Shown piece after piece: positions 57,894-64,000 of a DNA stretch of 64,000 bases. Both the position numbers and the translations under genes were made by a program. The notes below the pieces were generated by a model. That model did no database searches. It was not told the DNA's origin and saw nothing but the letters and a program-made list of their open reading frames with translations. The DNA is from Paenibacillus taihuensis (GTDB lineage: Bacteria; Bacillota; Bacilli; Paenibacillales; Paenibacillaceae). The number at the start of each line of letters is the position of its first letter. Position 1 is the stretch's first letter. The stretch is from contig NZ_QTTN01000001.1 of NCBI RefSeq assembly GCF_003386535.1, positions 1 through 64,000 of the forward strand. Direction: 5' to 3'.

Positions 57894-57959
57894 TGCGTAT
57901 ATCGTTTTCCATCTTCTGCAATACTAATGCTATCACTGCTGTGGCATTGGAGGTGCAAC

Positions 57960-58127
57960 ATGGACAAGCGAAAAGTAATTACAGCGTACAAACGTGGCTT
58001 TATTACGGTCCACGAATGCGCCCAAATTCTCGGAATCGATACTAGTCAAATGAAAGGTCTTATGAATGATCCTAATTTGAACGTGGACCCGCATTTGCTG
58101 CGGAGCCAGCATTCCGCTAACGGTTAA
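57960..58127 (+). CDS. Small helix-turn-helix-like protein
   Basis: 55 residues. AYKRGFITVHECAQILGI (residues 9-26) looks like a helix-turn-helix, followed by DTSQMKGLMND. The ATG at 57960 has GGAGGTG upstream; the longer frame from 57927 overlaps that site. It could be a small DNA-binding protein or a remnant of a larger regulator. A terminator follows. Confidence 0.6.
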   Translation: MDKRKVITAYKRGFITVHECAQILGIDTSQMKGLMNDPNLNVDPHLLRSQHSANG

Positions 58128-58136
58128 TAAATCATG

Positions 58137-58184
58137 AAAGCTGTTCGTTCCGCCTTGAAGAAGGTGTGGCGGACAGCTTTTTTT
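58137..58184 (+). terminator. Rho-independent terminator before aroC
   Basis: AAAGCTGT and CCGCC pair with GGCGG and ACAGCTTT (bulged stem), followed by TTTT. Confidence 0.8.
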
Positions 58185-58232
58185 CATGGGCGCAAGCCGT
58201 GGAATTGCGCTTCGAAAGCGGCTTTCATTTCC

Positions 58233-58261
58233 TTGTCAAACCAGCGGCGCTATACTATAAT
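58233..58261 (+). promoter_or_regulatory. Sigma-A promoter of the aro operon
   Basis: TTGTCA at 58233-58238, 17 nt, TATAAT at 58256-58261: eleven of twelve consensus positions with ideal spacing, 80 nt upstream of aroC. Confidence 0.8.
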
Positions 58262-58341
58262 GAGCAAAAGATATTTTGGCAGACAAGCTTACATAAGCGG
58301 CCATCAAGTTTTCGGTGTTCAAAATGAGGGAGGACTTTACA

Positions 58342-59511
58342 GTGAGTTTACGTTATTTGACAGCGGGAGAGACGCATGGTCCGCAGTTGACGGCGATTAT
58401 TGAAGGATTGCCGAGCAACCTGAAGCTGGACTTCGAAGAACTGAATTTCCAATTGCATCGCAGACAGAAAGGTCACGGCCGTGGCCGCCGGATGCAAATC
58501 GAGAAGGATACGGCGAACATCGTTGGCGGTGTGCGTCATGGGAAGACAACAGGGGCGCCAGTCGCACTTATCGTTGAGAATAATGACTGGAAGCACTGGA
58601 CAACTGTAATGAACATTGAGCCGATCGAAGGCAGCGATGAAGAGAAGCGCCGCGTGCATCGTCCGCGTCCGGGTCATGCTGACTTGAACGGCGGCTTGAA
58701 ATATAACTTGAAAGATTTGCGCAATGTACTGGAGCGCTCGAGCGCTCGCGAAACAGCTGCACGTGTTGCTGTTGGTGCAGTTGCAAGACAGTTCCTTGCT
58801 GCCTTCGGCATTAAAGTTGGCGGACAAGTCATCCGTATTGGCGAGATTGAAGCGCCGGCGAACAATTTGCCGCTGGACGAGCTCATCCGTTTGACGGAAG
58901 AATCGCCAGTGCGAGTGGTCGATAAAGGGACAGAAGAGAAGATGACTGCTTACATCGATCAGATCAAAGCAGAAGGCGACTCCATTGGCGGTATCGTAGA
59001 GTGCATCGTGGAAGGCGTGCCAATTGGTCTTGGCAGCCACGTGCAGTACGACCGGAAGCTGGATGGCCGCATCGCGCAAGCGGTAGTCTCCATCAATGCG
59101 TTCAAAGGCTGCGAGATCGGTATCGGCTTCGAAGCTGGCACAATCCGCGGTTCGCAAGTGCATGACGAGATCCTGTACTCCGAAGAGCGCGGCTACCACC
59201 GCAGAACGAATCGCCTCGGCGGCTTCGAGGGCGGCATGACGAATGGCGAGCAAATCGTTGTACGCGGCGTAATGAAGCCGATCCCTACGTTGTACAAACC
59301 GCTGCAAAGCGTTGATATTGATACGAAAGAGCCGTTCACGGCACAAGTTGAACGTTCGGACAGCTGCGCAGTTCCAGCCGCAAGCGTAGTCATGGAGCAT
59401 GTCGTTGCTTGGGAAGTAGCGAAGGCGTTCCTGGAGAAGTTCGGCGGCGACTCGATGGAAGAGATCACAGCGAATTACAACAACTACCTGGCGCAATTGG
59501 AGAGCTACTAA
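58342..59511 (+). CDS. aroC: Chorismate synthase
   Basis: Makes chorismate from 5-enolpyruvylshikimate-3-phosphate with reduced FMN. 389 residues: [75 protein letters not shown] and [16 protein letters not shown]. The GTG at 58342 has GGGAGGA 9 nt upstream; the ATG at 58315 would add non-family residues. In B. subtilis this gene is called aroF. It overlaps aroB by one base. Confidence 0.96.
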   Translation: MSLRYLTAGETHGPQLTAIIEGLPSNLKLDFEELNFQLHRRQKGHGRGRRMQIEKDTANIVGGVRHGKTTGAPVALIVENNDWKHWTTVMNIEPIEGSDEEKRRVHRPRPGHADLNGGLKYNLKDLRNVLERSSARETAARVAVGAVARQFLAAFGIKVGGQVIRIGEIEAPANNLPLDELIRLTEESPVRVVDKGTEEKMTAYIDQIKAEGDSIGGIVECIVEGVPIGLGSHVQYDRKLDGRIAQAVVSINAFKGCEIGIGFEAGTIRGSQVHDEILYSEERGYHRRTNRLGGFEGGMTNGEQIVVRGVMKPIPTLYKPLQSVDIDTKEPFTAQVERSDSCAVPAASVVMEHVVAWEVAKAFLEKFGGDSMEEITANYNNYLAQLESY

Positions 59512-60617
59512 TGAGCGGCCATCGTGAGCTGACCGTTGAGCTTGGCGAACGGTCCTATCCGATCTATATCGGGGAAGGACTGCTTGACGAAGCGGGCAAG
59601 CTGTTCGAGCGCCATGGAATTAGCAAGAAGTCGCCGCTTATGATCATCACAGATGAGAATATTGCCGGTCGTCACTTGGCCCATTTGGAATCGGTGCTGC
59701 AAACGGCGGGTTTTGCTGTGACTAGCGCGATTATTCCAGCGGGCGAGACGTCGAAGTCGCTGCGTGAACTGGAGAGATTGACCGGGATCGCGCTCGAAAG
59801 CGGGCTAGACCGTAAATCGGCCATTGTCGCGCTTGGCGGCGGCGTCGTCGGCGACCTCGCAGGCTTCGTTGCAGCATCCTATATGCGCGGTATCAAGTTC
59901 GTGCAAGTGCCTACGACGATTCTGGCGCATGACAGCAGTGTCGGCGGTAAAGTAGCGGTGAACCATCCGCTTGCGAAGAACATTATCGGTGCGTTCCATC
60001 AGCCGGAGCTTGTGCTGTACGACTTGCTTACTTTGCAAACGCTGCCGGAACGTGAAGTGAAGGCCGGTTTGTCCGAAGTAGTGAAGCATGGCCTCATCTG
60101 GGATGCGGAATTCGTGACGTGGTGCGATGAGAATGCAGGCAAACTGCTCGCGCTCGATGCGGATGCGCTTGGCTATGCGCTTTACAAAGGCTGCAGCGTG
60201 AAAGCAGCGGTGGTTTCCAAAGATGAGCGCGAGAATGATCTGCGCGCGATTCTGAATCTCGGCCATACGATCGGCCATGCGCTCGAAGCTGTTGCCGGCT
60301 ACAATGAGCTGCTGCACGGCGAAGCGATCGCGATCGGCATGATTGGATCAGCTAAGCTTGGTGTAAGGCTAGGCGCGCCGGAAGAGGTATACCATGTGAC
60401 GAAGCGAGTGTTGTCGCGGGTGGGACTGCCGGTTCGATTGCCTGAACATCTGGATACGGATGAAATTATGCGTGCCATGATGCATGATAAGAAATTCCAG
60501 GAAGGCACGATGGTGTTCATCGTTCCAACTGCCATTGGCACCGTTGAAATCAATAAATCGGTATCTGCTGCGCTCGTACGCGAGATAGTAGAAGAGCTGA
60601 AACAGGAGGCCGTGTAG
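59511..60617 (+). CDS. aroB: 3-dehydroquinate synthase
   Basis: Second shikimate step, NAD- and zinc-dependent. 368 residues: IVALGGGVVGDLAGFVAASY, QVPTTILAHDSSVGGKVAVN, EVVKHGLIWD, NLGHTIGHALEAVAGYNELL and HGEAIAIGM carry the NAD and metal ligands. The ATG overlaps the aroC stop (TAATG), so translation is coupled; the longer frame from 59409 is inside aroC. Confidence 0.96.
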   Translation: MSGHRELTVELGERSYPIYIGEGLLDEAGKLFERHGISKKSPLMIITDENIAGRHLAHLESVLQTAGFAVTSAIIPAGETSKSLRELERLTGIALESGLDRKSAIVALGGGVVGDLAGFVAASYMRGIKFVQVPTTILAHDSSVGGKVAVNHPLAKNIIGAFHQPELVLYDLLTLQTLPEREVKAGLSEVVKHGLIWDAEFVTWCDENAGKLLALDADALGYALYKGCSVKAAVVSKDERENDLRAILNLGHTIGHALEAVAGYNELLHGEAIAIGMIGSAKLGVRLGAPEEVYHVTKRVLSRVGLPVRLPEHLDTDEIMRAMMHDKKFQEGTMVFIVPTAIGTVEINKSVSAALVREIVEELKQEAV

Positions 60618-60986
60618 ATGAGTGTTCGGGGAGTTCGCGGAGCAATTACGGTAGAGGTGAACGAGGAACAGCCGATTCTGCAAGCAACGGCAGAATTGCT
60701 TAACCTTATCGTAAGTGCCAATCATATTTTGCCAGAGGACATTGCTAGTGTATTCGTAACTGTAACAGGAGATCTCGATGCAACTTTCCCTGCACGTGCG
60801 ATTCGCGCAATGGCTGGCTGGGATCTTGTTCCCCTGATGTGTGCGCTCGAAGTGCCTGTTAAAGGCAGCCTGGCGATGTGCATCCGACTCATGGTGATGG
60901 TGAACACGGACAAATCGCAGCAGGAGATCGAACACGTCTACTTAGGTGGAGCGAAGGCGCTGCGTCCGGATTTGAGCAAAGCTTAA
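60618..60986 (+). CDS. aroH: Chorismate mutase AroH
   Basis: Monofunctional chorismate-to-prephenate mutase of the trimeric AroH class. 122 residues. Active-site residues are recognisable in VRGVRGAITV (Arg), CALEVPVKGSL (Glu) and MCIRLMVMVNTDKSQ (Arg). It starts directly after the aroB stop. It competes with TrpE and MqnA for chorismate. Confidence 0.94.
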   Translation: MSVRGVRGAITVEVNEEQPILQATAELLNLIVSANHILPEDIASVFVTVTGDLDATFPARAIRAMAGWDLVPLMCALEVPVKGSLAMCIRLMVMVNTDKSQQEIEHVYLGGAKALRPDLSKA

Positions 60987-61022
60987 ACGACGATTTGGTG
61001 CAAGCCGGCCAAATAAAGTGCA

Positions 61023-61052
61023 TTGACGGATTCAATTGCACTAGTGTATAGT
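61023..61052 (+). promoter_or_regulatory. Sigma-A promoter of the trp operon
   Basis: TTGACG at 61023-61028, 18 nt, TATAGT at 61047-61052, ten of twelve consensus positions. Transcription would start near 61059, just upstream of the triplet ladder. Confidence 0.75.
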
Positions 61053-61071
61053 GATTTCATACTTAAAGAAT

Positions 61072-61194
61072 GAGCAGAGTAATAAGCAGAGCATAGATTA
61101 GCAGTAAGAGATGTTTTTAGAAGAGATGAGTAGAGCTGAGCTGAGTAGAGCTGAGAGCTTGCATGATTGAGACGAGTAGAGTGAGTGGTTGGAG
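61072..61194 (+). promoter_or_regulatory. TRAP-binding site: ladder of GAG/TAG triplets in the trp leader
   Basis: About twenty GAG or TAG triplets lie within 123 nt. Eight are in perfect 5-nt register (starts 61118, 61123, 61128, 61133, 61138, 61143, 61148, 61153), that is triplet plus 2-nt spacer. Others start at 61072, 61077, 61089, 61094, 61099, 61108, 61169, 61174 and 61179. TRAP binds eleven (G/U)AG triplets with 2-3 nt spacers, and mtrB is present at 50730. Confidence 0.88.
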
Positions 61195-61331
61195 CCATAG
61201 GTGTATTTTGCCGATTTTGTCGTACCCATTTGCTGGAATCTTGCAGCTGGGGCGTTAGATAAGTGCATCCAATTACGATTATTTCTCTATATTCGAATCA
61301 ATGCTCATCATTAATATCTTCTGATACGAAC

Positions 61332-61358
61332 ACTCCTGCTGCGGCAGGAGTTTTTTTA
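61332..61358 (+). terminator. trp attenuator (intrinsic terminator before trpE)
   Basis: ACTCCTGC pairs with GCAGGAGT around a 4-nt loop, followed by seven T residues. It ends 26 nt before the trpE ATG. Between the triplet ladder and this hairpin lie about 140 nt in which the antiterminator must form; I could not identify its pairing with confidence. Confidence 0.85.
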
Positions 61359-61383
61359 TTTTTCCTACAAGGAGAGATTAAAG

Positions 61384-62931
61384 ATGAATCAGGAGCTTCA
61401 AGAGATTATTCGATTAGCAGGTACTTATAATTTAATTCCGGTTGTACGCAATGTGCTGGCAGATACCGAAACGCCAATTCGGCTGTTCCAGCACTTCTAT
61501 AAAGAACGCCGCGCTTTTCTGCTTGAGAGCGTTGAAGGCGGAGTGAAATGGGCACGTTACTCCTTCATCGGCACGGACCCATTCATGCTAATCCGAGGCA
61601 AGAACGGCGAGATGGTTATCGAGAAGAACGGCGAAGAGACAATTCTTCGCGACAAGCCGATCGAGCTGCTCAAAGCTCACTTGCGCGCTTATCGCAGCCC
61701 ATCTATCGCAGAGCTGCCGCCATTCACGGGAGGCGCGATCGGATTCTTCGGTTACGATCTGCTGCAGTATTACGAGAAGCTGCCTGCACACCGTATCGAC
61801 GATTTGCAAATGAACGATATGCAGTTTATGTTCTGCGATCAGATCATCGTCTTCAACCATTTTAAGCAGCAGGTGCAAGTCATCGGCAACGTACATATCC
61901 CGCATGGCGCGAATGACCGGGATATAGAAGCCGTATATAACCAGACAGTGAGCAAGATCGAATCGACGATTGAGCGTCTGCAGCAGCCGCTGCAAACGCC
62001 GCTCGCAGGCGGGAAGGTTCCAACGGATCCGGAGCTTGGCGATGTGCAGTCGAACTTGACGAAAGAGCAGTTTCTAGCAAACGTTGAGAAATCGAAGGAA
62101 TATATTCGCTCAGGCGATATTTTCCAAGTGGTGCTTTCACAGCGCTTCAGCATTGAGACGGAAGTTGATCCGCTGCATGTGTACCGCGTACTGCGCACGA
62201 TGAACCCTTCGCCATACATGTACTATCTGAAAATGGATGATGAAGTCATCGTCGGCACTTCGCCGGAAGCACTCGTGAAGGTGGACGGCGAACGCGTGGA
62301 GACGCGCCCGATCGCAGGAACACGACCGCGCGGCAAGACGCCGGAGCAGGATCTTGCGCTCGAGAAGGAGCTGCTCGCTGACGAGAAAGAACGAGCAGAG
62401 CATCTGATGCTCGTTGACCTGGGACGTAACGATATCGGCCGCGTATCGGAGTTCGGTTCCGTTCGCTGCGATTCTTACATGGATATTGAGCGGTACTCGC
62501 ATGTGATGCATATCGTGTCCAACGTTTCCGGCAAGCTGCGGGCGGACAAAGATTTCTTCGATGCGTTCGTCTCTTGTATGCCAGCCGGCACGGTATCCGG
62601 CGCTCCGAAGCTTCGCGCGATGGAGATTATCGCAGAGCTTGAGAATGAAGCGCGCGGCGCATATGCCGGTGCGATCGGCTATCTCGGCTTCGGCGGGAGC
62701 TTGAATACGTGCATTACGATTCGGACGCTCATTTTCAAGAATGGCAAAGCTTACGTTCAAGCAGGAGCAGGTATCGTGTGGGACTCCATTCCAGAGAGTG
62801 AGTACCAGGAAACTGTGAACAAAGCGATGGCAATGCTCAAAGCAGTTCGCGCGGCAGAAGCGATCTTCGCAGAGCCGAAGCGCGGCGTGAACATGATAAA
62901 TATGGACTATTATGCGGGTGCGAAAGGGTGA
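61384..62931 (+). CDS. trpE: Anthranilate synthase component I
   Basis: Converts chorismate to anthranilate with ammonia from the glutaminase subunit. 515 residues: the tryptophan-binding LLESVEGG near residue 40, ARYSFIGTDP, ETRPIAGTRPRGKTPEQD, LMLVDLGRNDIGRVSEFG, FVSCMPAGTVSGAPKLRAME and GAYAGAIGYLGFGGSLNTCI. AAGGAGAG precedes the ATG. The glutaminase (trpG/pabA) is not in the window. First gene of the trp operon under TRAP control. Confidence 0.96.
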   Translation: MNQELQEIIRLAGTYNLIPVVRNVLADTETPIRLFQHFYKERRAFLLESVEGGVKWARYSFIGTDPFMLIRGKNGEMVIEKNGEETILRDKPIELLKAHLRAYRSPSIAELPPFTGGAIGFFGYDLLQYYEKLPAHRIDDLQMNDMQFMFCDQIIVFNHFKQQVQVIGNVHIPHGANDRDIEAVYNQTVSKIESTIERLQQPLQTPLAGGKVPTDPELGDVQSNLTKEQFLANVEKSKEYIRSGDIFQVVLSQRFSIETEVDPLHVYRVLRTMNPSPYMYYLKMDDEVIVGTSPEALVKVDGERVETRPIAGTRPRGKTPEQDLALEKELLADEKERAEHLMLVDLGRNDIGRVSEFGSVRCDSYMDIERYSHVMHIVSNVSGKLRADKDFFDAFVSCMPAGTVSGAPKLRAMEIIAELENEARGAYAGAIGYLGFGGSLNTCITIRTLIFKNGKAYVQAGAGIVWDSIPESEYQETVNKAMAMLKAVRAAEAIFAEPKRGVNMINMDYYAGAKG

Positions 62932-62936
62932 GGAGC

Positions 62937-63989
62937 ATGACAGTAACAAGCGAAATGATTACGATGCAGCGAGCTTTGACATCGCTGATTGGCGGTCGGG
63001 ACTTGACGCGTGATGAAGCTAGAGGTGTAATGGAATTAATTATGCGTGGAGAAGCGACAGACGCACAGATCGGCTCCGTCGCTACTGCACTCCGCATAAA
63101 AGGCGAGACGAAGGACGAAATTACGGGCTTTGCCGAAGCGATGCGCGCGCATTCCCATCATGTGCACACAGAGCGCGGCGGTCTGCTGGACACTTGCGGC
63201 ACAGGCGGCTCCGGCGTACACAAGTTTAATATTTCTACGGCTTCGGCAATTATTGCATCGGCGGCAGGCATTCGCGTGGCGAAGCACGGCAACCGCGCGA
63301 TGTCGGGCAAATCCGGCAGCGCGGATACGCTTGAAGCGCTGGGCGTCAATATTACGCTGACTGGCGAGCAAGCAGCACGCTGCTTGGATGCAATCGGCAT
63401 CTGCTTCATGTTCGCGCAGATCTACCATCCTTCGTTGAAGCACGCAGCTGCACCGCGCAGGGAGCTTGGTTTCCGCACGATCTTCAACATGCTTGGACCA
63501 TTGACGAATCCAGCGAATGCAGATCGCCAATTAATCGGTATCTATGACCGTTCGCGGACGGACACGATAGCTGCCGTTCTAGGTGATCTTGGCTTGCATC
63601 GCGCGATGGTCGTAAGCAGCCATGACGGGCTGGATGAAATCAGCATTTCGTCGCCGACCCAAATTTCCGAGCTGCTGAATGGCGATGTTCGCACGTATAC
63701 GATTACACCGGAAGAGCTCGGCTTGACGACGCGCTCTCTATCCGATATCATCGGCGGCGACGCGCAGGAGAACGCGCGTATTATCCGTACGATCTTCAGC
63801 GGCGAAGAGCAAGGCGCTTACCGCGATATCGTACTGGCGAACGCTGGAGCTTGCATCTATGTCGGCGGCAAAGCGAACTCGCTGCAAGAAGGAGTGGCTG
63901 TCGCGAAGAGCATTATTGATTCCGGCAAAGCAGCGTCGAAGCTGCAGCAGCTGATTGAAACGACAGGAGCGTTGAGCCATGTTTCTTGA
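62937..63989 (+). CDS. trpD: Anthranilate phosphoribosyltransferase
   Basis: Adds phosphoribose to anthranilate. 350 residues: LTRDEARGVMELIMRGEATD, LLDTCGTGGSGVHKFNISTA (PRPP loop), KHGNRAMSGKSGSADTLEAL, FAQIYHPSLKHAAAPRRELG and RTIFNMLGPLTNPA. The ATG at 62937 has AAAGGGTGA upstream; a GTG at 62928 overlaps the trpE stop. Ends 11 nt inside trpC. Confidence 0.95.
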   Translation: MTVTSEMITMQRALTSLIGGRDLTRDEARGVMELIMRGEATDAQIGSVATALRIKGETKDEITGFAEAMRAHSHHVHTERGGLLDTCGTGGSGVHKFNISTASAIIASAAGIRVAKHGNRAMSGKSGSADTLEALGVNITLTGEQAARCLDAIGICFMFAQIYHPSLKHAAAPRRELGFRTIFNMLGPLTNPANADRQLIGIYDRSRTDTIAAVLGDLGLHRAMVVSSHDGLDEISISSPTQISELLNGDVRTYTITPEELGLTTRSLSDIIGGDAQENARIIRTIFSGEEQGAYRDIVLANAGACIYVGGKANSLQEGVAVAKSIIDSGKAASKLQQLIETTGALSHVS

Positions 63990-64000
63990 TAAAATCGTAG
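63979..64000 (+). CDS. trpC: Start of indole-3-glycerol phosphate synthase (partial)
   Basis: An ATG at 63979 overlaps the trpD stop by 11 nt and opens MFLDKIV, like the N-terminus of TrpC (MLEKII in B. subtilis). Only seven full codons are in the window, so the call rests mostly on operon order. Confidence 0.6.

Noticed and set aside
58348-59496. 382-codon minus-strand frame opposite aroC
   Set aside because: Antisense shadow of chorismate synthase.
61240-61380. Tryptophan T-box before trpE
   Set aside because: No T-box consensus; the GAG/TAG ladder and mtrB explain regulation through TRAP.
1-64000. CRISPR arrays, tRNA or rRNA genes, prophage or IS transposases
   Set aside because: No spaced repeats of the right size, no cloverleaf or rRNA sequence, and no integrase or transposase was noticed while reading; only the group II intron end is mobile.

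Overview
The window reads as chromosomal DNA of an endospore-forming Firmicute. Gene order follows one long conserved block of the Bacillus subtilis chromosome, from spoIIA/dacF to the trp operon. Departures from B. subtilis suggest Paenibacillaceae (Paenibacillus or a close relative): futalosine-type menaquinone genes between menG and hepT, a zinc-ribbon ResB, and no folE, sleB or sigX at their usual places. The genus is inferred from family knowledge; no database search was run. No tRNA, rRNA or CRISPR array was seen.

Layout. 1-340: 3' end of a group II intron (maturase C-terminus, domains V and VI). 371-566: nested inverted repeats. 686-6809: forespore sporulation genes dacF, spoIIAA-spoIIAB-sigF, then spoVAA, spoVAB and spoVAF, with recognisable candidate sigma-H and sigma-G promoters. 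7000-8783: lysA, ppiB. 8937-12925: FMN riboswitch and ribD-ribE-ribBA-ribH. 12990-15681: scpA, scpB, a DUF2953 gene, ytfJ. 15861-18293: dacB-spmA-spmB (cortex and spore-core dehydration). 18405-24897: rluB, then resA-resB-resC-resD-resE (cytochrome c maturation and redox two-component system). 25083-31626: serA (reverse), a rhodanese, an unknown anchored protein (reverse), a CPBP protease, a metallophosphoesterase, a lipoprotein polysaccharide deacetylase (reverse). 31899-36351: MecA-type adaptor, glutamate dehydrogenase, PrsW protease, a tiny Cys protein, ypeB. 36471-45287: PilZ protein, cmk, plsC, S1 protein, YphA/YIEGIA group, der, plsY, gpsA. 45400-50008: spoVIF, a DUF2768 protein, two [2Fe-2S] ferredoxins flanking a nucleotidyltransferase-fold gene, yphF, spoIVA. 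50284-57063: hbs, mtrB (TRAP), an unknown protein, hepS-menG-mqnP-ubiX-mqnA-hepT, ndk. 57108-64000: cheR, a small HTH-like protein, aroC-aroB-aroH, then the trp operon (trpE, trpD, start of trpC).

The genes work together in several ways. The shikimate genes supply chorismate to TrpE, AroH and MqnA, all encoded here. HepS/HepT make the menaquinone tail, MqnP attaches it, and the ResABC/ResDE genes tie respiration to cytochrome c assembly. TRAP (mtrB) lies about 10 kb from a trp leader that carries a long ladder of GAG/TAG triplets followed by an intrinsic terminator, so the regulator and its target are both visible.

The strongest leads outside textbook annotation are the TRAP-type trp leader, the FMN-riboswitch expression hairpin whose 3' arm is also the ribD Shine-Dalgarno, the SD-masking hairpin in front of ypeB, the ferredoxin/nucleotidyltransferase cassette, and the nested palindrome beside the group II intron. 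No wholly new system can be proven from sequence alone.
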